A stretch of DNA of 64,000 nt from Methylotenera_A sp044228245 (lineage in GTDB: Bacteria; Pseudomonadota; Gammaproteobacteria; Burkholderiales; Methylophilaceae): assembly GCA_044228245.1 (NCBI GenBank), contig JBGAVG010000005.1:124001-188000 (forward strand), given 5' to 3'. The first letter of the stretch is position 1. Each line of letters starts with the position of its first letter. This document shows, piece by piece, positions 17,301 through 26,251 of the stretch. Below the pieces are notes generated by a model. That model searched no databases, had not been told where the DNA came from, and saw only the letters and a program-made list of their open reading frames with translations. Both the position numbers and the translations under genes were made by a program.

Positions 17301-20153
17301 CAAGCCATCCGCCGCATTAGTGACGGCCACCGTACGCGCAGCTGCACCCAGGTTCAAATTCCCACTGATTAACGCATTGCCAGCGCCGCCAGTTGAGGTA
17401 ATGTTGCCACCCAAAGTCAGTGTGCCCGCGCCAGTGGTCACAGAACCGCCGGTTGCGCCACTATTCACGGCCAGCGCGCCTATCGTGTCAGAAAAACCAT
17501 TCAGATCATAAGTGCCGCCATTGTTCACAGTCACGCCACCTGTCGCGATGGCATTATTCGCGCCATACCTGAGCGTACCTGCATTAATTGTAGTTGCGCC
17601 TGTATAGGTATTAGCCCCGGAAAGCGTTAATACTCCGGTGTTATTTTTAGTGAGGCCGCCAGTGGTCGTGGTAATGGTGCCGTTAATAGTGGTATTGCCA
17701 GCACCATCAACAGTGAGTGTTCTAGTCGCGCCTGTGACTGAATTTGCAGCGCTTAGGGTTAGCACTCCTGCATCTGATTGGATTTCAGCGTTGCCCGCTA
17801 AGGTGACTGTACCTGCAAAGCTGTTATTACCGCTCAGGTTACGCAAGGCGCCATTAGCCCCCACTCCAGCCCCATTAATGCTCAATACTTCTGCGCCAAC
17901 GCTGATGCCACCTTGCAAGGCAAGCGTTGCGCCGTTAGCCACTGTCGTGCCTGCGCCTGTTCCGCCAAGCGCCGTATTATTCGCGGCAACTAATGTACCC
18001 GCGCTCACGGTGGTCGTACCTGTATATGTGTTGGCACCTGACAGCGCCATGCTCCCTGTGCCTGCTTTGGCAAGGCCGCCTGCACCGCTCATCACCCCCG
18101 AAAATGTCGTGCTGGTATTATCACCGCCGGTTGTCAAGTTGCCGGTCAATATGACATTGCCTGCACCAGCCAGGGAGCCGATAATATCTGCCGCATTCAC
18201 AGAAAATGTTGCCCCCGCAGCCACATTGACAGCACTTGCATTGGGAATAGCGCCGCCGCTCACGCCCAAAGTGCCCTGGTTAATATTGGTAGCGCCGGTA
18301 TAAGTGTTCGCTCCAGTTAAGTTAACTGTGCCTGCGCCATTTTTATTAATTGATGTGCCAGCGCCTGAAATCACGCCTGAAAGCGTTGATGTGCCGGTAG
18401 ATGTACTTAAATTAACAGCACCGCCTGCACTATTGATTGCACCCGCGGCATTCGAAGACATGGTGGCACCCGATAAAGTGACCGTTCCGCCCGCTGTGAC
18501 AATACCCGCGTTCAACGCCACAGCGCCAGCGCCTGAATTATCAGCATCCGCCCGCATAGTCACGCTACCTGTTCCACTTGCCGTCACAGTAGCACCCGCA
18601 TTTACAGTGATATTGTTATTCGCCTCCAACACCAAACTGTTATTCGCACTTCCCGTTGCTGTAGCCAGGTTGAACGCATTTGCCACAGTAATATTATTGG
18701 TGGCCTGCAAAGTAATCGTGCTGCCTGCGGTGATACCCGCAAAACTGCCGCCTGCATTCACCCTGAAAATACTATTCAAGCCGGCATCGTCAGCAAAGGC
18801 TTCTGTAATATCGCCTGGCGGAGTGAATCCCGTCGTATTGGTATCTGCGCCTGTACTGATGGTGATATTGAGCGGATCCAGCAACAGATTGCCGCCAACG
18901 CCTTGTGTGGCGCTTAAATCAACGTTACCCAAAAAGTTAAGCAAGCGCTTGCCGGAAACCTCTGCAAAGCCGCCATTACCGCCATTTGCACCGCCCTTCG
19001 CTGAAATGCTGCCGTAGTAGCGGGCAATGTCGTTTGCCCACACTACCACTTTACCGCCATCGCCGGAATCTAAAGCATCAGCTTTAATAGTGGCAGTGCT
19101 CGCAATATAAGTACGTTCAGCATTCTGAAAATTGGCATTTTTACCTTGGACATCGCCGCCTATAAGGGCAGTGCCGCCGCCCGCACGACCACTCACATCA
19201 ACGCTGGCGTCGTCGAGCAAAGCCACACGCTCGCCAGTAATATTCACTTCCCCGCCTTTAAGGCCGGTTATATTGCCTTTTGCACTGATATTACCCGATA
19301 CCTGAACGGTGCTATTTTTACCGCCCTCAAGGCGAACCACGCCATTACGCTCAACCAGGCTGTTGGCTTGCACCACGCCATTCACATTAAGCGCAGCAGT
19401 GCGGGCGCCTGTAGCCAACTGCACAGCACCGCCATCGGCTGTGATGTTGCCGGTATTTTTAATGGCGGCATTGAGGGCGTCGCCACTTAATTTCACGCGG
19501 ACCAAACCATCGCCATAAATATCCAGCAGGGCGGATTGTGCTGCACCCAGCACTACGCTGCCGTTGTTGGCTTGCAACGTGCCGCTGTTTTCAACTGCAT
19601 TACCGAGCAATGCGATGTAGCCACCATCTTCAGCACGAATCACGCCTTGATTGATGACTGCTGCATTTGAATCGCCATTAAACTGATAATGCCTAGCCAA
19701 AAAGTCTTGGTCGCTTATTTGCATGGTCGTGGCCAGCAGACTGCCCACGTTGACTTGTGCACCGGGCGCAAACAGCACACCGTTGGGATTGCTTAGAAAC
19801 AGGCTGCCTGTCGCGCTTAAGCTGCCGAAAATCTGTGATGGATCGGAACCAACGACCCGGAATAAGGCTATGCCCTGATTCGGCTGATAAAGCCTCACCG
19901 CCTCGTTGGCAGCGATGCCGAAAGACTGCCAGTTTACAATAGCCTGCTGGCTGGTTTGGTTGATGTTTAATGATTGCACATCGCGAACAAAACCAATATT
20001 ACCTGCCTGCACCTGCTCACCTGTCGGTAGTGCTTGCGCCTGATTAAAAGCCATGCAAAAAGCAACAGTCAGCATGACTCTCATGCGCGCCTGTTTTGTT
20101 AAATTAAGCCGCATCAGGTTAAACTGCTGCTGTGGTTTCATCATCTTGCTCAT
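14397..20153 (-). CDS. FHA/HMW1-type two-partner secretion exoprotein (TpsA)
   Basis: 1918 residues from ATG 20151-20153, chosen because GGGAG sits 6 nt upstream and it falls 28 bp after the tpsB stop. Signal peptide to about residue 41 (AQA-LPTG). The TPS domain (about 45-280) has the NPNGV motif at 122-126. Then come four autotransporter-type beta repeats with a shared GANTYTGAT core and several MBG/YDG repeats carrying KTYDGT or KTYGQ, including two near-identical 93-residue copies. Two cysteines close the protein (ACEEDPE and TSCDKASI), as in HMW1-type proteins held at the cell surface by a C-terminal disulfide loop. Likely role: surface adhesion, aggregation or biofilm; no toxin domain is visible. 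Gly/Ala/Thr/Asn-rich composition is typical. Confidence 0.88.
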   Translation of the reverse strand: MSKMMKPQQQFNLMRLNLTKQARMRVMLTVAFCMAFNQAQALPTGEQVQAGNIGFVRDVQSLNINQTSQQAIVNWQSFGIAANEAVRLYQPNQGIALFRVVGSDPSQIFGSLSATGSLFLSNPNGVLFAPGAQVNVGSLLATTMQISDQDFLARHYQFNGDSNAAVINQGVIRAEDGGYIALLGNAVENSGTLQANNGSVVLGAAQSALLDIYGDGLVRVKLSGDALNAAIKNTGNITADGGAVQLATGARTAALNVNGVVQANSLVERNGVVRLEGGKNSTVQVSGNISAKGNITGLKGGEVNITGERVALLDDASVDVSGRAGGGTALIGGDVQGKNANFQNAERTYIASTATIKADALDSGDGGKVVVWANDIARYYGSISAKGGANGGNGGFAEVSGKRLLNFLGNVDLSATQGVGGNLLLDPLNITISTGADTNTTGFTPPGDITEAFADDAGLNSIFRVNAGGSFAGITAGSTITLQATNNITVANAFNLATATGSANNSLVLEANNNITVNAGATVTASGTGSVTMRADADNSGAGAVALNAGIVTAGGTVTLSGATMSSNAAGAINSAGGAVNLSTSTGTSTLSGVISGAGTSINKNGAGTVNLTGANTYTGATNINQGTLGVSGGAIPNASAVNVAAGATFSVNAADIIGSLAGAGNVILTGNLTTGGDNTSTTFSGVMSGAGGLAKAGTGSMALSGANTYTGTTTVSAGTLVAANNTALGGTGAGTTVANGATLALQGGISVGAEVLSINGAGVGANGALRNLSGNNSFAGTVTLAGNAEIQSDAGVLTLSAANSVTGATRTLTVDGAGNTTINGTITTTTGGLTKNNTGVLTLSGANTYTGATTINAGTLRYGANNAIATGGVTVNNGGTYDLNGFSDTIGALAVNSGATGGSVTTGAGTLTLGGNITSTGGAGNALISGNLNLGAAARTVAVTNAADGLAISAVVSGGVGLTKAGNGAVTLAGANTYTGATAVNAGTLVAAHANALGTTATGTTVATGATLNVNNVTLANEAITINGTGVGGAGALTGTGAAAAGGNVTTASNSSIGTASVASSLSLNGVVTAANNLGIVGTGDVTATNASNNLTTVNINGAKNVSLRDVNAITLGNGVSSLTGNLTVRAGGNVTVANNIATTGGDITLAGINFINAAGVSALSASGRWLVYANTHTGNTFGGLNSANQAVWGTAFPAAVSQTGNRYVFANSPALTVTSTNQSKTYGQDGAPTVANAYTASGFINAATFGNVFTQDIAVNSLSGSATSTGSPTTANVGSYAISVAPITATTGYTLTKNSTGLLTVNPATLTVTASNQTKTYGQTFNFAGTEFTSSGLQNGETIGSATLTSAGAVNTANVAGSPYAVSASAATGGTFNATNYNINYINGAMTVGPAAINLNGTRTYNGTTAFNAGDFGTVSGVLGQTLNLSGAGSVASANAGAAQAVSLGSLALADGSGLAANYTLTGGTHTGTINQADLTIGTGNVVKTYDGTLAAAGTAIVTSGSLFNNASNGGVLDSLSGGTFAYTDANAGAGNKTATVAGVTVSDGNAGGNYNVTYVNNTTSTINKANLTVSTTDVVKTYDGTTTAAGTATVTSGILFNNASNGGVLDNLSGGTFAFADKNFGIGNKTVTVSGVTVNDGNGGGNYAVTFADNTTSTINKASLTLDAASDTRTYNGLTDSAGLVTFSGLQLGDALSGLTQSFDSKNAGSRTLTVDAGYVLNDGNGGNNYNVTTNAAAGTITPRAITVTANPGQSKVAGNADPLPFTFTIGGLGLVGSDTLTGALSRIAGEAVGSYAINQGSLDAGSNYALSYIGNNFTILAAPTVPAPNSGASGNPRNAAGLVDLNPMLNNYTNQQLFVLNVGFTAAGNDSAGNQQACEEDPEVLAKDKDFILMLNYGLKLPKGVNTSCDKASI
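15156..15713 (-). repeat. Two tandem 279 bp repeats encoding YDG/MBG modules
   Basis: Units 15435-15713 and 15156-15434 are exactly 279 bp (93 codons) each. Each opens with LT-x7-VVKTYDGT, continues with FNNASNGGVLD-LSGGTFA and ends NNTTSTINKA. They differ at scattered positions, so the duplication is not brand new. Unit number may vary between strains through recombination. Confidence 0.85.
17200..18330 (-). repeat. Four autotransporter-associated beta-strand repeats in tpsA
   Basis: The core GANTYTGAT (or GTT) followed by a GTL turn occurs four times, at DNA positions near 18300, 18025, 17600 and 17215. Spacings are uneven (about 275, 425 and 385 bp) because other beta-helix sequence is inserted. 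Such repeats (PATR type) build the parallel beta-helix shaft of surface proteins. Confidence 0.75.
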
Positions 20154-20181
20154 GTCCTGCTCCCAAGTTTTATTATTTTTT

Positions 20182-21921
20182 CTAAAACTCAGTTCTAATC
20201 TGCCCCCATGCCCTGGTTTCCGATTCTGAATCGACACCTTCAACCTTGCTTTTCTGGTGCGATACCGTCAAATCCAGCATCCATTTTTTTGCAAACTGCA
20301 CATCCACGCCTGCACCATAATGCGATGACCTGACATGGTTGTCACTGCTTAACGCGTTGTGGTCAATGATGCCCCTGCCATAATCAAAAAACACATACGG
20401 ACTGAATTCTGTACTTTTAAATACAGGCAAAAAGCTTGCCAACCCTGCAATTGGCAACATGGCTCTCCGTAACTCGGCCCCGATAATCAGACCCCTATCC
20501 GATGAGATTGGCAGCTCACCGAATTCACGCCAGCGATTGATGCCGCCGATAGCGAGTTTTTCAGCGCTGTCCAGGTTTTTACTCGTGCCTTGATATTCGC
20601 CCCTCAACATCATGCTATATGTCGCAGACAAAGGCTGGATGCGGGATCCGAACAGATTATATTTAACGAAATCCCCCACGGTATCTGCACCCGTGGCATC
20701 CAGTGATTTAGCCAGGCCGTTCTTGAAATTAACCTCAGCAAGCTTTAAATTCATGCCCAGCTGGTTAAATCCATTCCACTTTGCGTCGCGCCAGTCCCCA
20801 AATAACCCTAGCTCTATAGCAGTGATACTGCGGTGATTTTTTAACGCAAATGCCGAGACATCGTCAGAAACGTCCTTGTAGGAAAGCCCAACTCTTGAGG
20901 TGAGGTTGCCTTGCCTGGATCTCAGTATCGGCTGATCCAGAAACGCGCTGACATAAGCATTGCGGCCAGATGCGTCCAGTATGGAAAATTCCCCGCCCAA
21001 ACGATAGTCCGAATAGCCCGCATTCAGATTCAGGAGGGTTCCTGTTTCGTGTACAGGGATAATATACCCGAGCTGCGCAGCGCGCTGGCGCTCGCCATTC
21101 GAGGTTTTTAGATTGAGTCCTAATCGGTCTCCCCTGCCTGCCAGGTTATTAAAAAACAAGCCCGCATTGAGCACTTCCCGGCCGGTAAAGCGGTTGCCGT
21201 AGGTATTGGCCGCCACATAGCCCGAAAAAAATGGCTGCGCCTGCACTTCTATCGACACGTCGCTATAACCAACCTCCTGCCCGGGGGACAGCTCGGAGAT
21301 TGCCTTCACGCCAGGCAGCGAGTTGACCAGGGTCACGTTTTTAACCAGATTGGATTCTTTGATTGCGTCGTTACTTGCCAATTCATGCGCCGCCATCCTT
21401 TTCAGGAAAGCTTCATCCAGATTGCCTTTCATCTGCAACTTCAACTCCCCCAGATACCCCTCTACCACAGCTATGGTGAGTGTGTTTTGGGTAATATCCT
21501 GTTCTGGCAGATAAGCTTCTGCCAGCATGAAACCCTGTTGGCGATAATAGCGCGTCACCAATGCCGTCATTGTATTTAATTCTTTAATGCCTAAAGGTTT
21601 CCCAAGATACTCCTTCAGCAGCAGAGACAACTGAGCAGCGTCGACATTTTTGTTGCCGGTAAACGCAAGCTGGTCGATGGTGACTTGAATGCCTGTATTA
21701 GTTAGCAACGGCGCGGGGTAGGGTTCACCCTTTCTTTCGATCTCAGGACGGGTGATCACCGGCGGCGCGGGCTGCGTTTCCAGGCGAGGCAGATTGGCAG
21801 GATCTGGTAAGTCGGTCGCGGCGAAAGCCGGTGAAGCAACAAATGACACAAGAACTAGCAGACTGAACGTCGCTATCGTAGCGCGTGATGGCAGTTTGAA
21901 ACGATTTACCCATGATTGCAT
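20182..21921 (-). CDS. Two-partner secretion outer-membrane transporter (TpsB, ShlB/FhaC/HecB family)
   Basis: 579 residues from ATG 21919-21921 (a GTG two codons earlier also fits). Signal peptide to about residue 34 (AFA-ATDLP), a Pro-rich linker, then a POTRA region (about 77-155, VTIDQLAFTGNKNV to TLTIAVVEGYLGEL). A second POTRA is followed by a C-terminal 16-strand-type barrel ending in a charged, aromatic-terminated strand (SETRAWGQIRTEF). It recognises the TPS domain of TpsA and exports it across the outer membrane. Gene order tpsB-tpsA with a 28 bp gap indicates one operon. Confidence 0.9.
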   Translation of the reverse strand: MQSWVNRFKLPSRATIATFSLLVLVSFVASPAFAATDLPDPANLPRLETQPAPPVITRPEIERKGEPYPAPLLTNTGIQVTIDQLAFTGNKNVDAAQLSLLLKEYLGKPLGIKELNTMTALVTRYYRQQGFMLAEAYLPEQDITQNTLTIAVVEGYLGELKLQMKGNLDEAFLKRMAAHELASNDAIKESNLVKNVTLVNSLPGVKAISELSPGQEVGYSDVSIEVQAQPFFSGYVAANTYGNRFTGREVLNAGLFFNNLAGRGDRLGLNLKTSNGERQRAAQLGYIIPVHETGTLLNLNAGYSDYRLGGEFSILDASGRNAYVSAFLDQPILRSRQGNLTSRVGLSYKDVSDDVSAFALKNHRSITAIELGLFGDWRDAKWNGFNQLGMNLKLAEVNFKNGLAKSLDATGADTVGDFVKYNLFGSRIQPLSATYSMMLRGEYQGTSKNLDSAEKLAIGGINRWREFGELPISSDRGLIIGAELRRAMLPIAGLASFLPVFKSTEFSPYVFFDYGRGIIDHNALSSDNHVRSSHYGAGVDVQFAKKWMLDLTVSHQKSKVEGVDSESETRAWGQIRTEF

Positions 21922-22038
21922 AAGCACTATTCTAACTTAGAAAAGCATGCAGTAAAAAGCAAATTTACATTTGATATGAATATGTTACGATACTTTTCAT
22001 ACAAAACACTACAAGAGTGCCTTGTAATTGAAACAGGG

Positions 22039-23394
22039 TCAAGGCCAGGTCAGATAGCGCTGGTACTCCCAATCACTGACCGAGCGGCAATAATCAAGCC
22101 ACTCCGGTGTTTTGACGGCCAGATATTCGTTCACATAATTTTCGCCCAAGGCCTTGTTCAGCGCAGCATCGGCCGCTAATGCCACAAGCGCGTGGCCCAG
22201 TGTTTGCGGCAAGGTTTTAACCCTGTGCCGCTTAAACTCAGTTTCATTCCACTCATAGATATCCTCATCTATCGGCATGGGCGGCATCAGTTGCTGCTCT
22301 ATGCCATCCAGCATAGCGGCAATAGTGGAAGCCAAAGCCGCGTAAATGTTGCTGCTGCCGTCAGTTAAACGGAACTCCATGCGGCCTGCAACCACACGCG
22401 CAACAGTGGTGCGGTTGTTATAGCCCCAGGCAATGTGTGCGGGCGCCCACGTGGTGCCGGAAAGTGAGCGGCCAACCACCAGGCGCTTGTACGAATTGAC
22501 CGAAGGCGCATGAAACGCCGCCAATGCTGGACTATGGGACAGCATACCAGCGATGCATTCGCGGCCGATTTTTGATAAACCATGCGAATCTGCCTGATCC
22601 GCCATGACAGCGTTGCCCTGCGCATCTGTGAGTGACAAATGCAGATGCAAACCGCTGCCGGGACGGTCTGCAAACGGCTTGGGCATCAGGCTGAAAATCA
22701 GGCCCGCCTCTTCGGTAATATGGCTTGCGGCCATTTTGAACAAGATAAAATTGTCAGCCGCTTTGAGTGCATCGCTGTAATGGTAATTCAGTTCATATTG
22801 CCCACTGGCGTCTTCGTGATCGATCTGAAATACGTCAAAACCACAAGCAGTTAACCCTGTTTCCATACGGTGTAACACATCCCGCACACGTGACAGCGCT
22901 TGCAAATCGTAAGAGGGCTTGTCCTGATCGTCTTTGTTGCATGGCACCGGCCGGCCATGCGCATCTGTATGAAGCAGAAAAAACTCCGGTTCTATCCCCA
23001 CATTCAATGTCCAGCTGCGTGCCTGTAAGCGTGCAATCTGGCGTAACAGCAAGCGGCGCGAACAGCCCTCAAACGGCTTGCCATCTACCACGCCATTGCA
23101 CACAATCCGCGCGTAACCCGGCATCCAGGGCAGCGGCTGCAGGGTGCTTAAATCGCCTTGCCCGTAAAATTCAGAACGCGCACCATTGCGTGGCAACCCT
23201 GTGCCCCAAATCGATGGCCCGGCAAAGCCGGCACCTGCCCCAACAATATCGTTCAAATGCGCAAGCGGAATATATTTGCCTTTAGCTGCGCCATGAATAT
23301 CCACAAACTGCGCGATGACAGTGTGCACGCCAGCCGCTTGCATGCGCTGTTTGGCTTGCTCAATAGCTTCAGTTTTTATAGCAGTATCATCCAT
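22039..23394 (-). CDS. Glutamine synthetase-like ligase, GlnT/gamma-glutamylmethylamide synthetase branch
   Basis: 451 residues. Glutamine synthetase fold with metal and substrate motifs GIEPEFFLL, DHEDASGQYELNY, MPKPFADRPGSGLHLHLSL, VNSYKRLV and GRMEFRLTDGSSNIY. The opening (GKYIPL then AGAGFAGPSIW) follows the GlnT/GMAS subfamily rather than PuuA or ordinary GlnA. GMAS makes gamma-glutamylmethylamide in the N-methylglutamate route of methylamine use. No mgs or mgd genes are here. Instead it ends a polyamine operon, 8 bp after gabT, so another amine may be its substrate. Assignment to an amine:glutamate ligase is firm; the amine is not known. Confidence 0.75.
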   Translation of the reverse strand: MDDTAIKTEAIEQAKQRMQAAGVHTVIAQFVDIHGAAKGKYIPLAHLNDIVGAGAGFAGPSIWGTGLPRNGARSEFYGQGDLSTLQPLPWMPGYARIVCNGVVDGKPFEGCSRRLLLRQIARLQARSWTLNVGIEPEFFLLHTDAHGRPVPCNKDDQDKPSYDLQALSRVRDVLHRMETGLTACGFDVFQIDHEDASGQYELNYHYSDALKAADNFILFKMAASHITEEAGLIFSLMPKPFADRPGSGLHLHLSLTDAQGNAVMADQADSHGLSKIGRECIAGMLSHSPALAAFHAPSVNSYKRLVVGRSLSGTTWAPAHIAWGYNNRTTVARVVAGRMEFRLTDGSSNIYAALASTIAAMLDGIEQQLMPPMPIDEDIYEWNETEFKRHRVKTLPQTLGHALVALAADAALNKALGENYVNEYLAVKTPEWLDYCRSVSDWEYQRYLTWP

Positions 23395-23402
23395 TTTATT
23401 AC

Positions 23403-24710
23403 TTAGGCCTTTAATAAAGCGCGGTCAATAATATCCAGCGCTTCATCAAACACATGGTCTTGCACAGTGAGCGGATATAAAAAACGGATCGCATTGGTAT
23501 ATACGCCGCAAGTAAGCAAAATCAGACCTTCATCCAGCGCTGCCTTTTGCACGCGCTTGGTAATCTCGGCCGAAGGCTCGCCCGTTTTAGGGTCGAAAAA
23601 CTCCGCTGCGATCATCGAACCCAAGCCACGCACTTCTTTTATCGCCGACGTTTTGGCCTGCGCTGCTTTGAGCCTTTTGGTCAGCTTTTCACCTAAAAAA
23701 TTAGCGCGCGCAACCAGTTGCTCTTCTTCGATGATATCAATCACCGCATGCGCTGCCGCAATCGCCAGCGGACTGCCGGCATACGTTCCGCCCAAACCGC
23801 CAGGCGCAGGGCCATCCATCACTTCCGCCTTGCCACTCACGGCGGATAAGGTGGTACCACCCGCCATACTTTTGGCCATGGTGATAATGTCGGGAGTCAC
23901 ATCATAATGCTCTGCCGCAAACATTTTTCCGGTACGGCCAAAGCCTGTTTGCACTTCATCGTAAATCAGCAGCATGCCATGCTCGTCACATTCTTTACGC
24001 AATGAGCTCATCAACGCTGGCGGGGTGACATAAAAACCGCCCTCGCCTTGCACCGGCTCAATAATAATCGCCGCAACGCGCTTGGGATCTATGTCTGCCT
24101 TAAACAAGGTATGCAGTGCATTGATTGAATCCTCCACTCTGACACCGTGAATATCAATCGGAAACGGAAGATGGTAAATCTCCGCAGGAAACGGCCCGAA
24201 GCCTACTTTATACGGTGCCACCTTGCCCGTAAGCGCACAGCCCATCATGGTGCGGCCATGAAAAGCGCCAGAGAAAGCAATGATGCCGGGGCGGCCGGTG
24301 CTGGCACGCGCAATTTTAATAGCATTTTCTACCGCCTCCGCCCCGCTTGAGAAGAAACAGGTCTTTTTGGCATGATTGCCAGGGGTTAATTTATTAATGC
24401 GCTCGGCTAATGTCACATAGCTTTCATAAGGCAGCACCTGATAGCAGGTGTGCGTAAATTTCTGCAATTGCGCCTCAACCGCAGCCACCACCTTGGGATG
24501 GCGATGTCCGGTATTCAGCACCGCAATGCCACCCGCAAAATCAATATAACGGCGGCCTTCTACATCCCACACTTCAGAATTGAGCGCGCGCTCGATGAAA
24601 AAATTGGCCATCACACCGATTCCACGCGGCGTGGCGGCCAGACGGCGCTCATGCAAGGCTTGGTTGCTCAGCTTTTTATTATCGGCCATTGGATCCGTCA
24701 TTTTATTCAT
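23403..24710 (-). CDS. gabT: 4-aminobutyrate aminotransferase
   Basis: 435 residues of the class III PLP aminotransferases. The start at 24710 follows AAGGA with 6 nt spacing. Motifs: CFFSSGAEAVENAIKIARA, AFHGRTMMG, YDEVQTGFGRTGK, and the PLP lysine in ITMAKSMAGG. It moves the amino group of GABA to 2-oxoglutarate, giving succinate semialdehyde for GabD. It sits 28 bp after puuC and 8 bp before the GS-like ligase in the long pot operon. A related substrate such as 5-aminovalerate is possible. Confidence 0.9.
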   Translation of the reverse strand: MNKMTDPMADNKKLSNQALHERRLAATPRGIGVMANFFIERALNSEVWDVEGRRYIDFAGGIAVLNTGHRHPKVVAAVEAQLQKFTHTCYQVLPYESYVTLAERINKLTPGNHAKKTCFFSSGAEAVENAIKIARASTGRPGIIAFSGAFHGRTMMGCALTGKVAPYKVGFGPFPAEIYHLPFPIDIHGVRVEDSINALHTLFKADIDPKRVAAIIIEPVQGEGGFYVTPPALMSSLRKECDEHGMLLIYDEVQTGFGRTGKMFAAEHYDVTPDIITMAKSMAGGTTLSAVSGKAEVMDGPAPGGLGGTYAGSPLAIAAAHAVIDIIEEEQLVARANFLGEKLTKRLKAAQAKTSAIKEVRGLGSMIAAEFFDPKTGEPSAEITKRVQKAALDEGLILLTCGVYTNAIRFLYPLTVQDHVFDEALDIIDRALLKA

Positions 24711-24738
24711 CCTGTTTCCTTAATTTGGGGCCATTCAG

Positions 24739-26235
24739 CTAAGCCAATCGAATCCAGGTCGTCTTAAGCTCGGTATATTTTTCCAGCGCGTGCAGTGACT
24801 TATCACGGCCATTGCCTGATTGCTTATACCCGCCAAACGGCACGGTAATGTCATCCTCATCGTAACTGTTCACATGCACGGTGCCTGCGCGCAAGGCTTT
24901 CGCCACTAAATGTGCACGTGAAATGTCACGCGTCCATACCGCTGCGGCCAGACCATAATGGGTGTCATTGGCGATGCGAATCGCTTCCTCCTGCGTATCG
25001 AAAGTAATGATCGACAGCACGGGGCCAAAAATTTCTTCCTCAGCAATGGTCATATCATTGGTGACTTCATCGAACACAGTTGGGCTGATATAAAAGCCGC
25101 CCGTTTCACCGCGTACGCGCTCACCACCCGCCAGCATTTTTGCACCTTGTTGCTTACCGCTCGCAATATATTTGAGGACATTTTCCATCTGCACGCAATC
25201 CACCAGCGCGCCCATCGTGGTGTCAGCATCCAGCGGGTTTCCGGGCTGATATTTGCCAAGTTCATTCAGTAGTTTTTTAACCAACTCGTTTTTGATTGAA
25301 CGTTCTACCAGCAAGCGGGAAGGCGCATTGCAGCTCTCCCCCTGATTATAAAAAATTGAGCCAGCACTCGCCGCTGCCGCTTTGTCCATGTCTTGGCAGT
25401 CAGCAAATACAATATTGGGCGATTTGCCGCCCAGTTCGCACCAGGCACGTTTCAGGTTACTTTGCCCCGCCATCACTTGTATCTTTTTGCCTACCACGGT
25501 CGAGCCGGTAAATGCGATGCAATCCACATCCATGTGCGAAGCCAGCGGTGAGCCGGCATCCGGCCCAAAGCCGGGCAGCACATTCAGCACGCCCGCGGGG
25601 ATACCTGCCTCCAAGGCCAAATCACCTAGCCGCAAAGCCGTGAGCGGTGATTTTTCAGAAGGTTTCAGCACCACACTATTGCCTGCAGCCAAGGCAGGGG
25701 CAATCTTCCAGGCGGCCATCGCCATGGGGTAGTTCCACGGCACGATTGCGCCGACCACGCCAATCGGCTCACGCGTGATCATCGCCAAAGTATTGTCTGC
25801 TGTCGGCGCGATTTCGTCATAAACCTTGTCGATGGCCTCACCAAACCAGCGCAGCGTATTGGCCGCAGAATTCACATCCGAATTCAAACTCGCGGTAATC
25901 GGCTTACCCATGTCCAGCGTTTCCAGCAATGCCAATTCTTCTTTATTTTTTAGAATCAAATCAGCAAAGCGAATCATGGTTTGCTTGCGCTCTTTGGGTG
26001 ACAAACTTGCCCAGCGCCTGTCGTTAAAGGCTGCGCGCGCAACGCTGACCGCCAAATCCACATCAGCAGCTTTGCAGCTCGCCACATCAGCGAGCTTGCG
26101 ATTATCAACCGGCGAAAAACACTCAAAAGTTTGGCCATCGACAGCATTTACACGCCTGCCGTTGATCAAAGCACGGCCATCAATTTTTAGTGCTTTTGCA
26201 CGTGCATGCCAGTCAATCATGTTTTTCGAGTCCAT
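24739..26235 (-). CDS. puuC: Gamma-glutamyl-gamma-aminobutyraldehyde dehydrogenase
   Basis: 498 residues, the length of E. coli PuuC, with the same terminal block (VPFGGYKQSGNGRDKSLHALE, then KYTELKT). Catalytic Cys is in FYNQGESCNAPSR, general base Glu in CELGGKSPNIVF, and cofactor motif FTGSTVVGKKI. It oxidises the aldehyde made by PuuB to gamma-glutamyl-GABA; this family also takes other omega-amino aldehydes. It is in the operon between gabD (16 bp) and gabT (28 bp). Confidence 0.9.
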   Translation of the reverse strand: MDSKNMIDWHARAKALKIDGRALINGRRVNAVDGQTFECFSPVDNRKLADVASCKAADVDLAVSVARAAFNDRRWASLSPKERKQTMIRFADLILKNKEELALLETLDMGKPITASLNSDVNSAANTLRWFGEAIDKVYDEIAPTADNTLAMITREPIGVVGAIVPWNYPMAMAAWKIAPALAAGNSVVLKPSEKSPLTALRLGDLALEAGIPAGVLNVLPGFGPDAGSPLASHMDVDCIAFTGSTVVGKKIQVMAGQSNLKRAWCELGGKSPNIVFADCQDMDKAAAASAGSIFYNQGESCNAPSRLLVERSIKNELVKKLLNELGKYQPGNPLDADTTMGALVDCVQMENVLKYIASGKQQGAKMLAGGERVRGETGGFYISPTVFDEVTNDMTIAEEEIFGPVLSIITFDTQEEAIRIANDTHYGLAAAVWTRDISRAHLVAKALRAGTVHVNSYDEDDITVPFGGYKQSGNGRDKSLHALEKYTELKTTWIRLA

Positions 26236-26251
26236 GCTTATTTATCCATCT

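Noticed and set aside
16612..19017. Long plus-strand open frames opposite tpsA (up to about 300 codons)
   Set aside because: They are low-complexity Ala/Pro/Val-rich antisense frames created by the Gly/Thr/Asn repeat codons of tpsA; no start signals or domains.
14397..20153. Contact-dependent inhibition (CdiA) toxin system
   Set aside because: The TpsA C-terminus has no toxin-like domain or VENN-type boundary, and no small immunity gene follows; pgm comes next.
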